DNA from: Mycolicibacterium peregrinum
GTDB lineage: Bacteria; Actinomycetota; Actinomycetes; Mycobacteriales; Mycobacteriaceae
Assembly: GCF_001665785.1 (NCBI RefSeq)
Contig: NZ_LZSO01000037.1
Span: 1 to 64,000, forward strand
Length of the DNA stretch: 64,000 nt
Direction of reading: 5' to 3'
This document shows positions 17,964 through 27,625 of this stretch, piece by piece. Under the pieces are notes generated by a model. That model did no database searches. It saw only the letters and a list, made by a program, of their open reading frames with translations, and was not told the origin of the DNA. Both the position numbers and the translations under genes were made by a program. The first letter of the stretch is position 1, and every line of letters begins with the position of its first letter.

Positions 17964-18362
17964 TTACAGCGGCGCCGAGAGCGGGCCGAGCACCTGGCAC
18001 TGCGGGGCGATCTCCGCGATACCCATCCAACCGCCGCATGCCCGGCCGGTGGACACGTAGGTCGCTCCGGGCCGGTAGGGCGTCCGCACCTCCGCCGTTT
18101 GGGCTCCCCTGCCCTGGTTGCATTGGATGGGTGAGGCGTTGTCCTCACGCTGCACGCACGCCACGCTGAAGCGGGGATCTGCCGGCGCTCCGCAGGCGGC
18201 CGGGGAGACGGTCGCGCTGACCATGTCGGCGCCGTCAACGTGTATGACGGCGGGCGGGGACAGCGCGAACGTGCATGGCGGCGCTGGTTCAGCATGGGCG
18301 GGTAGCGCGGTGACCCCCGCGATCAACGCCCCTGACAACAGCACCAAAATGGCCCGAGCCAT
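17964..18362 (-). CDS. Small secreted cysteine-containing protein, function unknown
   Basis: The 132-residue product starts at the ATG of MARAILVLLSGALIAGVTAL, a signal peptide with an AHA cleavage site. The mature chain carries six Cys residues spread along its length (PPCTF, AACGA, VACVQ, IQCNQ, RACGGW, PQCQV), consistent with three disulfides and an extracellular location. No known family is recognised. A longer upstream start would give a poor signal peptide. Confidence 0.68.
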   Translation of the reverse strand: MARAILVLLSGALIAGVTALPAHAEPAPPCTFALSPPAVIHVDGADMVSATVSPAACGAPADPRFSVACVQREDNASPIQCNQGRGAQTAEVRTPYRPGATYVSTGRACGGWMGIAEIAPQCQVLGPLSAPL

Positions 18363-18509
18363 GTGGGGATGATAGTTCAGTTGCCGCGTCATCGAGGTCC
18401 AAACGCGCATGGCACGGACTTCGTCGCCCCTCGACCTCCATCTCGGCGCCGGGTCCGGGCCCGTAAAGCAATTCAGGACAGCCGGGGACTTTCCAAACTT
18501 CCGCCGTTT

Positions 18510-19976
18510 CTATGCCAACGACCCGTTCGGCAATCGACCGGATTTCCCTGGCTTCATCACGTGCCTAGGCTCATAGCTCTGGCTACGGCGCGCCATATGC
18601 CGTTCGTAGTACGTGTTGACCCGCCGCACAAACAGCACGGAAATCAGCGTCATTGGGATCAGCCCGAGCATCGCCAGCATGGGCGGCACCACCAGGGCCA
18701 AACCCAGCGGGCCGTTCTGCACGCTGAGCGGTAACGCAGCCTGCACGAAAAGCATGCCCATCGCGAGAGCCCACAGGCCGATCAGCCACCACGAGAAGCC
18801 CCATCGCGGGACCTTGACACCGCTGCGCGTCAACCGGAGGTAGCGGTCAATCCACTCGCGCGCAGCGCATATCGAGCTGACCAAACTCAATACGATCGAC
18901 ATCCCGAACGTCGCAAACATCACGACCCTCAACGCGCCGGGGACTGCTCCCGTGGCGACGATCCCGGCGAGCGGTATCGAGAACGCACACAGCATCACCC
19001 CCGCACTCATCACACCAATTCGGTCACTCATAAGTCGATTTCGGTCCAACGCCCGGCCCGCCATTCTCCAGGACATCCAGACGAATCCCCCCGAGAAGAA
19101 CGCGGCTGAGATCCGTAGCACGGTGGGGTCACTGGCATCAACCTGGTCCAGCCACCGCTGCTCCAGCGGCCCGAGCGCCCGGCTTGCAGCGTCCATCGCC
19201 ACTGCCGCACCGGCCGCGATCATCGCCATCAACGCAGCGGTGCCCACCGCGCGTCGAGACCACTTCTCCGGGGGCCCGCCAAAGGCGACAACGATGCGGA
19301 ACAGCAGAACAGCCATCGCCCACAAGACCAGCCCCGGCAGGACGAGCTTCGTCAAGACGCCGATGACATCAGGTGCCGGCGCGACGGACGCCTGTTCGTT
19401 CTTGACCGCCAGAACCCAATAGACCGCACCGGCAAAGACTGCGACTACGCCCAACTTGGTCGAGTATTCCTTGACTATGGCGGTGATCTCGTTGATCGAG
19501 CGCGGCAGCAACCAGGCCACCCCACGGATCGCCACTTCCACTCTGTTGAGCGACTTTTGGGCGACCCACAGGCGTGAAGCCCACCGCAGTGTGGAGAATC
19601 GAGCCGCTGTTCGTAGTTGACGTTCGAGGGCGGCGGCGAGCAGCACCTCCCGCTTGCCCAAAACAGTGGTGGCCAAATCCCGCCGGCTGTCCCCGTATCC
19701 ACTCAGAACCCAGAATGTCGGCAGCAGAAGGCTTTCGAGTTACGGGGCGGTTCCCTCAGAGCCGAATGGTCCTGGTCCGAGCATGAGGCTCACGGCTTTC
19801 TCATCGGCCGACGACCACTTCCTGTCGGCGAGGCCGCGACGTTGCACCTCCCACACCGCGACCTCGCGGAACGCCGCATTCCAGTGCCGGGAGCGGAACA
19901 CCGTCGCTCCCAACATCAACACCATGGCCAGGAACCACATCGTGGCCGTCATCGCGGCCCCCCACATCCAGCTCAT
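18510..19976 (-). pseudogene. Multi-membrane protein gene interrupted by an in-frame stop (copy 1)
   Basis: The frame opens at the ATG of MSWMWGAAMTATMWFLAMVL (19976), runs 78 codons to a TAA at 19740-19742, and continues in the same frame to 18510 with about 410 more codons. The paralogue at 29073-30713 is uninterrupted across the same point: its LMLGQGP...GSLFENLL matches LMLGPGP...(stop)LESLL here, so the stop replaces a Leu codon. The downstream part has about nine hydrophobic helices. The family is unknown to me. Either the gene is inactivated by a point mutation, or an internal start (for example 19676) yields a shortened protein. Confidence 0.75.
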
Positions 19977-20264
19977 TGCATTCCCCGTCGCCAGACCGAA
20001 CAAATCCCCAGGTCGTCCTGGATTCGAGAATGACACAGCCCACCGACAAGCCCGCGAAACCACCACGCAGCGCCGGCTCTGGGAACGCACCAGATGGCGG
20101 GGCAGGCCACGACGGCCTTCGGTGCTGCCGGTCCAGCAGCCACCGGCCTTCTTCACATTCGGCTGTTCTTCGTCCCGACCACGGCAACGGCGTGAACACG
20201 TGCCGCGCTCGGTGCGTTTTTCGCCCCCAAAGCCGGCGCGCCCTCAACGGGGTCCGCCACCGCT

Positions 20265-21224
20265 CTACTCAGCCTCCCGACCCCCGACGAGGGCGTGGAT
20301 ACGACCCTGCGGGTAGGGCAGGTCGATGCCGTTCTCGTCGTAGGCACGCAGAATTTCCCGCCGGAGCTTGCGCTGCACCGACCACTGCGCGTTCGGCCGG
20401 GTCTTCACGGTCATCCGCAGTGTGACCTGGTCAGCCGAGAACTCTTGCACGCCCAGCATTTCCGGCTCTCCCATCACTTTTCGCGCAACGAGAGGATCGG
20501 CGACGGCTTGCTTGGCGGCGTCAAGCGCCACCTGCTCGGCCTGGTCGACATCCGCAGTCAGGGCAACGGGTACCTCGACGCGGGCCACGGCATAGTCCTG
20601 GCTCATGTTGCCGACGCGGGCGATCTCCCCGTTGCGGACATACCAGAGGGTGCCGTCGATGTCGCGAATGGTGGTGATGCGCAGCCCGACACTCTGCACT
20701 TCCCCGACGACGTCGCCAACGTCGACGGTGTCACCGACGCCATACTGGTCCTCCAACAGCATGAACACGCCGCTGACAAAATCGCGGACGAGGTTTTGCG
20801 CGCCGAACCCGATGGCCAGCCCGACCACACCGGCCGAGGCGATAAACGGCGCAATGTTCACCCCGAGGACGCTCAGAATGGCCAGCACCACCCAGACCAG
20901 CAGCACGATCGACACCGTTGACTTCAGCACGGACCCGATGGTCTGCGCGCGCTGTTGACGACGTGCCGCCAGTCGCGCACTGCTCTCCGTAGCAGCCCCT
21001 CGGTCCCGCAGGTAGCGGAGCAGCGGTGGCTTTCTCGCTTGCCCCTCCACCTCTCCGCTATTGGCCTTTACTGCCCTCCCGGTGGTAGCCCGATCAATCA
21101 TTCGATGCAGCAAAAAACGCATGATTAACGCAAGAACGACGTATGCCACGATCCGAATCGGTACTTCGATAAACCAATGTCGATTAGTGTCTGTCCATTC
21201 AAATGCCAAGTTGTAGACAGTCAT
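20265..21224 (-). CDS. Small-conductance mechanosensitive channel (MscS family)
   Basis: The 319-residue product has two N-terminal hydrophobic helices, a charged linker (about 45-95), then the conserved MscS pore helix: GVVGLAIGFGAQNLVRDFVS (about 132-151), followed by the beta domain (LEDQYGVGDTVDVG) and an alpha/beta cytoplasmic vestibule. MscS channels open under membrane tension and release solutes in hypo-osmotic shock. It is divergent from the OPT transporter gene. Confidence 0.9.
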   Translation of the reverse strand: MTVYNLAFEWTDTNRHWFIEVPIRIVAYVVLALIMRFLLHRMIDRATTGRAVKANSGEVEGQARKPPLLRYLRDRGAATESSARLAARRQQRAQTIGSVLKSTVSIVLLVWVVLAILSVLGVNIAPFIASAGVVGLAIGFGAQNLVRDFVSGVFMLLEDQYGVGDTVDVGDVVGEVQSVGLRITTIRDIDGTLWYVRNGEIARVGNMSQDYAVARVEVPVALTADVDQAEQVALDAAKQAVADPLVARKVMGEPEMLGVQEFSADQVTLRMTVKTRPNAQWSVQRKLRREILRAYDENGIDLPYPQGRIHALVGGREAE

Positions 21225-21424
21225 GACTCCGACCGTACGACAGAACTTTCACACACGTCGAATACAGGTTGAGCTGATTGCGCTCAAGTACCCGTAATTC
21301 GTTTTTTGAAAAGCCTTTTCGGCCACACCCGAATATCGCGGGCTCGTGTCTGTGCGCCGATCAGCCAGCGTTGCCGTTGACCAGTGCCTACCGTGTATGC
21401 ACCAGCAACCGAGAGGACGCCGAA

Positions 21425-23416
21425 TTGACCACGGAGAGCCCGGTCACCCCCGCCACCCCGACGCTGCGCGAATTGACCATCCGCGGGATCCTGCTCGGCG
21501 GCGCGATCACGCTGGTGTTCACCGCCGCCAACGTCTACCTCGGCCTCAAGGTCGGCCTGACGTTCGCCACCGCCATCCCGGCCGCGGTGATCTCGATGGC
21601 CATCCTGCGAAACTTCGCCAACCACTCCATCGTCGAGAACAACATCGTGCAGACGGTCGCCTCGGCGGCCGGCACCCTGTCGGCGATCATCTTCGTCCTA
21701 CCCGGGCTGATCATGATCGGCTGGTGGACCGGATTCCCGTACTGGATGACGGTGGCCGTGTGCGCGGTCGGCGGCATCCTCGGCGTCATGTACTCCATCC
21801 CGCTGCGCCGGGCCCTGGTGACCGGCTCGGATCTGCCCTACCCGGAAGGGGTGGCCGCTGCCGAGGTCCTCAAGGTTGGCGACAGCACGCGGGGCCACGA
21901 GGAGAATCGCGTCGGCATCCGGGTCATTGCGTTCGGCGCGCTGGTCTCGGCGGGATTCGGACTGCTGGCCAATCTGAAGTTGCTGGCCAACTATGTCGCG
22001 GCGTTCTTCCGCGTCGGGGCCGGCGGGTCGATGTTCGGTGCCAGCCTGTCGCTGGCGTTGATCGGCGTGGGGCATCTGATCGGGATGACCGTCGGTATCG
22101 CGATGCTCGTCGGATTGGTCATCTCCTTTGGGGTGCTGCTGCCGGTCCGCACCATCGGTGCGTTCGGCACCGGCGAGCCGGTGGCCGACGTGATCGACGG
22201 CGTGTTCGTGCACGAGGTGCGGTTCATCGGCGCCGGCGCGATCGCGGTGGCCGCAGTGTGGACGCTGCTGAAGATCCTGCGCCCCATCGTCAAAGGCATC
22301 ACCGAGGCGATGGCCTCGGCACGGAAGCGGCGGGACGGCCAGCTCGTCGACATCACCCAACGCGACATCCCGTTCCCCCTCGTCGTGGGGGTCATCGTGG
22401 CGATGCTGATCCCGATCGCGACGCTGCTGTGGGACTTCAGCCGTGGCACCGCGCTGCAGGGCAGTTCGACCGGGATCATCGTGGCGAGCCTGGTGTTCAT
22501 CTTCGTCATCGGCCTGATCATCGCCGCAGTGTGCGGCTACATGGCCGGCCTGATCGGCTCCTCGAACAGCCCCATCTCGGGGGTCGGCATCCTGACCGTG
22601 CTGATCGCCGCGCTGGTGATCAAGGTGGCCTTCGGTCGCGCCGACAGCGACCAGTCCACCGCGCTGGTGGCCTTCACACTGTTCGTCGCGGCCGTCACCT
22701 TCGGCGTCGCCACCATCTCCAACGACAACCTGCAGGACCTCAAGACCGGCCAGCTCGTCGGCGCCACACCGTGGAAACAGCAGGTGGCCTTGGTGATTGG
22801 CGTGCTGTTCGGGTCGGCGATCATCCCGCCGGTGCTCGACCTGATGCAGCAGGCCTTCGGATTCCTCGGCGCACCCGGCGCCACCGACCACGCCCTGGCG
22901 GCACCGCAGGCCGCACTGATCTCGTCGCTCGCCAAGGGCGTGTTCGGCGGGTCGCTGGACTGGTCGCTGATCGGACTGGGTGCCGCCATCGGCGTCGCAA
23001 TCGTGATTGTCGACGAAATCCTCACCCGCACATCACGGTTCAGCCTGCCCCCGCTGGCCGTCGGGATGGGCATGTACCTGCCGATGAGCCTGACACTGAT
23101 CATCCCGTTGGGCTCACTGCTGGGCTGGTTCTACAACCGGTGGGCCGACCGGACTGGTGGCGATGTCGACCGCAAGAAGCGCCTCGGCGTGCTGCTGGCC
23201 ACCGGAATGATCGTCGGCGAGAGCCTCTATGGCGTGGTGTTCGCCGGGTTCGTCGCCGGCACCGGGAGCGATGATCCGTTCGCGATCTTCCCCGGCAATG
23301 ACGGCACACCGGCCGAGATCATCGGGATCGCGGGCTTCGCGGCTGTGCTGCTCTGGCTCTACATGCGAACGCGAAAGGTCTCTGCGCGCGAGCCAGCCCC
23401 GGCCCAGTCGTCATAG
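21425..23416 (+). CDS. OPT-family oligopeptide/metal-chelate transporter
   Basis: The product (about 663 aa) has roughly 14-16 hydrophobic helices and OPT hallmarks: LRELTIRGILLGGAITLVF, the NxYLGLKVGLTFATAIPAAV segment, SDLPYPEGVAAAEVLK, and GSSNSPISGVGILT. OPT proteins import oligopeptides, siderophore-like metal chelates or related compounds with protons. I chose the TTG at 21425, preceded by GAGAGGA at suitable spacing and giving a normal N terminus; the in-frame extension upstream looks non-coding. Stop is 31 bases before the convergent truncated transporter. Confidence 0.88.
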   Translation: MTTESPVTPATPTLRELTIRGILLGGAITLVFTAANVYLGLKVGLTFATAIPAAVISMAILRNFANHSIVENNIVQTVASAAGTLSAIIFVLPGLIMIGWWTGFPYWMTVAVCAVGGILGVMYSIPLRRALVTGSDLPYPEGVAAAEVLKVGDSTRGHEENRVGIRVIAFGALVSAGFGLLANLKLLANYVAAFFRVGAGGSMFGASLSLALIGVGHLIGMTVGIAMLVGLVISFGVLLPVRTIGAFGTGEPVADVIDGVFVHEVRFIGAGAIAVAAVWTLLKILRPIVKGITEAMASARKRRDGQLVDITQRDIPFPLVVGVIVAMLIPIATLLWDFSRGTALQGSSTGIIVASLVFIFVIGLIIAAVCGYMAGLIGSSNSPISGVGILTVLIAALVIKVAFGRADSDQSTALVAFTLFVAAVTFGVATISNDNLQDLKTGQLVGATPWKQQVALVIGVLFGSAIIPPVLDLMQQAFGFLGAPGATDHALAAPQAALISSLAKGVFGGSLDWSLIGLGAAIGVAIVIVDEILTRTSRFSLPPLAVGMGMYLPMSLTLIIPLGSLLGWFYNRWADRTGGDVDRKKRLGVLLATGMIVGESLYGVVFAGFVAGTGSDDPFAIFPGNDGTPAEIIGIAGFAAVLLWLYMRTRKVSAREPAPAQSS

Positions 23417-23447
23417 GCGATCTCACAACCCGTCACGCACCGCTTCG

Positions 23448-24212
23448 CTACGCCACCCTGTTCGTGCTCCGGCGACGCATCCCCCACACTCCCACCAGAG
23501 CGAGCAAGACGAAGCTGGCAATCGTGAAGGCGGGCAATCCAATTCCGGTGATCAGAGGTACCGACATCGCGGTGAGCAAACCGCCGCCGAGGATCGGCTC
23601 ATAGGGCAACTGCTTGTACCCGTAGTCGTCAGCAGTGCTCGTGCGCCGTTCCGGGTCGACCATATCGGCCAGGACGAACCCGGTGACGACATTGCCCTGC
23701 GACTGTCCGAAATCGGCGATCGCGTGCTCGAACCAGTGGGTCGGATGAAATCGGCGTCCCAACCACAGGAGGGCAACCGTGCTCCACAGCACGCCGATCA
23801 CGGCGAAGACGAGTATTGCCGGCACATTCGAGCCGAGTACCGCCAAGGACATCGTGCCGATCGCGCACACCAGCAGCGCGTCCAGTGCGACCGAAGAAAT
23901 GCCGGCGACCGACCGTTTGTCGATCTTGTGCGCCTGCCGCGTCCTGGTGGCCACCCACTGAACGACGAAGCCGCCGATCACCGCCAAAGGGAACAGCGGA
24001 AAGGTGTCGAAGATGTCCGAGCTGAACAGGTGCGCCGCTGCCCGCAACAACCACAGCAGCCCGACTGCCACCAGGATCGCCGCGGCGATCAACGCGAAAG
24101 CCAACGTGGCCGGATGGATGGCTGCATCGGAAACGGGCCGCTGATCGGCGGGTGAGACGTGGACGCGGTCGACGTCGTAATCTTCGGTGGCCTCGGGAAC
24201 CGAGTTGCGCAT
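23448..24212 (-). pseudogene. C-terminal half of a GltS-like Na+/glutamate symporter
   Basis: The reading frame encodes a hydrophilic start (RNSVPEATEDYDVDRVHVSP) and about six hydrophobic helices with GNVVTGFVLADMVDPERRTS, YGYKQLPYEPILGGG and LTAMSVPLI, which resemble the second inverted repeat of ESS/GltS-type glutamate symporters. Full-length members have two such halves; only the second plus the central linker is present. Upstream of about 24212 the frame runs antisense through the neighbouring peptidase remnant, so the N-terminal half is missing. The GltS assignment is from memory of the motif pattern; the truncation follows from it. Confidence 0.55.
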
Positions 24213-24272
24213 CACTGTCACTTTGGCGCTGCGCACCGCCCACCGCACCACGCCGTGCAGCACCAAGCCCGA

Positions 24273-25187
24273 CTCAACTCCCCGAACACGCCGGTACTCG
24301 TCGCCGAGCAGCAGGCCGACTGCTTCGCCGGTGCCTACATGCGCTGGGTCGCCGAAGGAAAATCGCGCCGCTTCACCTTGTCCACCGGTTCCGGACTCAA
24401 CAACCAGCTGGCGGGCATGCTGTCCTTCCGCGATCCCCTGCTCACCGGGAAGAGGACACCGGCGGGCGGCGGTGGCGAACACGGCTCGGCGTTCGAGCGC
24501 ATTTCGGCATTCCAGTTCGGGTTCGCCGACGGCCCGTCGGAGTGCAAACGCATTGACACCGCCGAGGTCAAGGGGCGCCGCGGCGATCTGCCGGTCGCCC
24601 TGCAGCGGGGACAATCCGGCGAATGGCCGGTGTCGGGCGATTCGGTGAAGTCCGTCATCGCGGCGCTGACCATCCTGTTCAAACCGGCCGATCCGCCCGC
24701 TCTGTCATTCAATGCGGCGTCCGCCGCCAAATGCCCGGACGCCCGGCCAACGCCCCCCGTGTCCTTTTGTCCGGCCTCCAACACCATCGCCGTCGATCTG
24801 CCTGCGCTGAAGAAATTGGGCGCCCCCCCGCGGCGGGAACGGGCTCTCCGGCGACAACACCGCCTACTCGGTGCTGATCTCGCGCTACATGCTGGCGCTG
24901 CAGCATGCCCAGGGTCTGCCGCTGGATTCACCCGAGGCAGGGCTGCGTACTGCCTGCCTGACGGGCGTGGCGACGGCACAGCTGGCTCGCCAGGTCAGTA
25001 CTCCAGACGGCAACACGGTGGCGCTCACCGCGGGTGACCTCGATGAGGCAGTGGCCGGTCTGCTCACCAATAGGTTGGCTGCCTCAGACGTGAAGGGAAG
25101 TCGGTGCCGGCAGGCTTTGCCCGCATCGACGCTTTCCGGGCCGGGGTGTTGGGCGACGTCCAACACTGCCTTGCGCTGCACGTGTGA
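24273..25187 (+). pseudogene. Neutral zinc metallopeptidase remnant (YpfJ/PF04228 type)
   Basis: Three successive frames join into the C-terminal two thirds of this family. The first (from about 24273) has TPVLVAEQQADCFAGAYMRW, SGLNNQLAGMLSFRDPL and GSAFERISAFQFGF. A one-base gain in the C7 run at 24823-24829 shifts it; the second frame continues GDNTAYSVLISRYMLALQ and LTAGDLDEAVAGLLTN. A one-base loss near 25095 shifts it again to SVPAGFARIDAFRAG and the stop at 25187. The N-terminal part carrying the HExxH zinc site is absent. The gene is dead: truncated and frameshifted twice. Confidence 0.85.
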
Positions 25188-25231
25188 TTATTGGGATCGC
25201 CGGCGCGAGCTCGTGGAGAACTGAGGCACGG

Positions 25232-26254
25232 TCAGTCGGTCAAGCCCAGCAGCTTGTGCGGATTGGCCTTCACCATCGTGTGGATCTCCTCGGCGGTGAA
25301 ATTCAGGTCGAGCAGTGAGCTGATCAGGATGCGCATCCCTTCACGCGGTGTCGGCCCCGACCGAATGCCGTAGTCGGTGCCGAGAACGAAGTGCTCGATT
25401 CCGATATCGCGAATCTGCCTCGCCCACGGCACGACTCCGCTGAACTCAGGGGCGTTGGCAATGCCGGCAATCTCGTCGGCGAGTTCGGGTTCGGCGTAGT
25501 AGTTGGTGCGGGGCAGGCCGCGGTGGAACATCCAGTCGGACACCGCACCCTCCAGCCACACGCCTTTGGACGCCAGTTGTTTCTGTTGATCCACGGTCAT
25601 GCGGCCCCGGCAGGGATGCGCGACGACGATGTTCTGGATGCCCGCGGCCTGCGCCAATTCGACCAGCCGGAATGCCTCGTCAACCGAAACATGCCCGGTG
25701 TTCAGATGCACGTCGGGACGCTCGGCGATCAGATCGAGTATTTCGAGAAGCTCTGCGGGGGCGGGGTCTTCGGTAGGGATCCGCACCGTGCGGGGCAGTT
25801 CCTCGGCGGCGAACTTCGGATACTGATCCTTGAACGGAACCGGCACCCCGTCGACAAAGCTCCCTTCGTGGGTGGCCATGAAATGGGTGCAATGGGCGCC
25901 GAAGTGGATGAACTTGGCTCCGTCGCCATAATGTAGTGCCGTCTTGACCGCTCGCGGATTGAGCCCGCCCAGGGCGGTCGTCATGATGAGGCCACCGAAG
26001 ATCTCGATTCCCGGCACCTGACTCTTGACGAGCATCGAGGTCCCGCTGCTGAGTCCCAGCGTGTGGTCGTAGAACATCAGGGACCGCATACCAGCGTCAC
26101 GCGCCTGTTCGGCGATCTGAAAAGGATTCAGTCGGCCGGGGCAGGATTTGAGCCAGGGCCCGCTGTGGACATGAAGATCGGAGGTGCCTTCGATCAGCAG
26201 GTCCGGTAGATCCATCGACCGGTTGAGTCGGCTTTCGCTGTAAATCGTTGTCAC
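25232..26254 (-). CDS. Metal-dependent amidohydrolase-like protein (DUF6282 type)
   Basis: The 340-residue product has an amidohydrolase-like metal-site pattern: DLHVHSGPW near residue 27 (HxH on strand 1), FYDHTLGLSSG, HFGAHCTHFMATHEG, LNTGHVSVDEA, VVAHPCRG and a late GTDYGIRSGP with the strand-8 Asp. This matches TIM-barrel metal hydrolases of the DUF6282 group. It is the last gene of a three-gene operon: 18 bases after the MFS gene. The substrate is unknown; association with an anion-type MFS carrier and a racemase-like enzyme suggests catabolism of a small organic acid or amide. Confidence 0.75.
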   Translation of the reverse strand: MTTIYSESRLNRSMDLPDLLIEGTSDLHVHSGPWLKSCPGRLNPFQIAEQARDAGMRSLMFYDHTLGLSSGTSMLVKSQVPGIEIFGGLIMTTALGGLNPRAVKTALHYGDGAKFIHFGAHCTHFMATHEGSFVDGVPVPFKDQYPKFAAEELPRTVRIPTEDPAPAELLEILDLIAERPDVHLNTGHVSVDEAFRLVELAQAAGIQNIVVAHPCRGRMTVDQQKQLASKGVWLEGAVSDWMFHRGLPRTNYYAEPELADEIAGIANAPEFSGVVPWARQIRDIGIEHFVLGTDYGIRSGPTPREGMRILISSLLDLNFTAEEIHTMVKANPHKLLGLTD

Positions 26255-26272
26255 GGAATCTCTTTCCTTGCG

Positions 26273-27625
26273 TCAACTAGTAGCGTTGCGGGAGACCACT
26301 GGGGCGGGGACCGCCTGCCGCTTGATGAACAGCGCCACGGTGATGGCGGCAACGACTTCTACCCCGGCGATGATGTACAGGCCTGTGGTGTAGGTTCCGG
26401 TGGCAGTCTTGAGCGATCCAAGCAACTGCGGGGCAAAGTAACCCGCCAGGTTCGCGATGGAGTTGATCAGAGCGATACCGCCGGCCAAGGCGGTGCCTGA
26501 GATGAAGCGTGACGGCAGCGACCAGAACACCGGGATCGAGCCCATCGTTCCCGCGGCCGACATCATCAGGGCGATGAAGACGCCCGCGGCGCTGCCCAGT
26601 TGCAATGCAACAGCCGCGAGAGCCAACCCGGTGGCGCCGATGGTGACCGCGACGGCAACGCAACGATGTACATGACCGTAGCGATCAGCCAGCCACCCGT
26701 TGAACAGCATGCCGAACCAGCCGAAGGCGAAAACCCCCGACATGATCCAGCCGACGGTGGTGACGTCGAAATCAGTGGTGGCCTTGACAAGGCTGGGGCC
26801 GAAGAACGAGATGGCGTTGTTACCCCACAGAATGCAGAACAGCGTCAACGTCAGCAGCCAAAAGGTGCGATTGCGCAGTGCAGCCACAAAGCTGTGTTGA
26901 CGTTGCCTGCCCTCCCGCTCCTCGATGTCCAGTTCGTAGCGAATGTGCTCCTTCTCGGTTGCGTTGAGCCACTTGGCATTATCTGGCCGGTCGGTCATGA
27001 ACAGCAGCGTCAGCGCACCCAGCATGATCGCCGGCACGCCTTCGATGAGGAACAGCCATTGCCACCCGGAGGCGTTCAACGCGCCATGCGTCGAGGTCAT
27101 GACGTATCCCGCCAGTGGTCCACCGATGAGCTGCGCGATGGGAGAGGCAGACATCAGCACGGCGATCGCCTTCGCCCTGCGGTGAGACGGCAGCCAGAAG
27201 GTCACGTACAGGATCAGCCCCGGGTGCAACCCGGCCTCGAAAGCACCCTGCAGGAACCGCAGAACATAGAAGTGCCAGGGTTCGGTGACGAACGCCATCA
27301 GCATTGTGACGGCGCCCCAGCCCAGGCCGATGCGCATGATGGTCTTCGGGGCGCCGATCCGGGCGAGGAGCAGATTGCTGGGCACCTCGAAGAAGAAGTA
27401 GCCGATGAAGAATATGCCCGCCCCGGCGCCGTACACGGCATCGCTCCAGGAAAGCTCGTCCATCATGGTCAGCTTCGCGAAGCTGACGTTGGACCGGTCC
27501 AGCCACGCGACGACGTAGATCAGCGTCGCGAATGGCAGAATGCGGAGCATCACCCGCCTGAATGTCTTGTCGCGTTCCTCGACGGTCGAATGTGTCTGTG
27601 TCAGAACTGAACTAGCGTCGCTCAT
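26273..27625 (-). CDS. MFS transporter, anion:cation symporter (ACS) family
   Basis: The product (about 450 aa) has twelve hydrophobic helices and ACS/phthalate-permease motifs: LIYVVAWLDRSNVSFAKLTM in helix 1, GYFFFEVPSNLLLARIGA between helices 2 and 3, and RFLQGAFEAGLHPGLILYVTFW. The family imports organic acids such as tartrate, phthalate, glucarate or 4-hydroxyphenylacetate. The ATG at 27625 gives the normal N terminus (MSDASSVLTQ) and overlaps the end of the racemase-like gene by 14 bases, so the two are translationally coupled. Confidence 0.88.
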   Translation of the reverse strand: MSDASSVLTQTHSTVEERDKTFRRVMLRILPFATLIYVVAWLDRSNVSFAKLTMMDELSWSDAVYGAGAGIFFIGYFFFEVPSNLLLARIGAPKTIMRIGLGWGAVTMLMAFVTEPWHFYVLRFLQGAFEAGLHPGLILYVTFWLPSHRRAKAIAVLMSASPIAQLIGGPLAGYVMTSTHGALNASGWQWLFLIEGVPAIMLGALTLLFMTDRPDNAKWLNATEKEHIRYELDIEEREGRQRQHSFVAALRNRTFWLLTLTLFCILWGNNAISFFGPSLVKATTDFDVTTVGWIMSGVFAFGWFGMLFNGWLADRYGHVHRCVAVAVTIGATGLALAAVALQLGSAAGVFIALMMSAAGTMGSIPVFWSLPSRFISGTALAGGIALINSIANLAGYFAPQLLGSLKTATGTYTTGLYIIAGVEVVAAITVALFIKRQAVPAPVVSRNATS

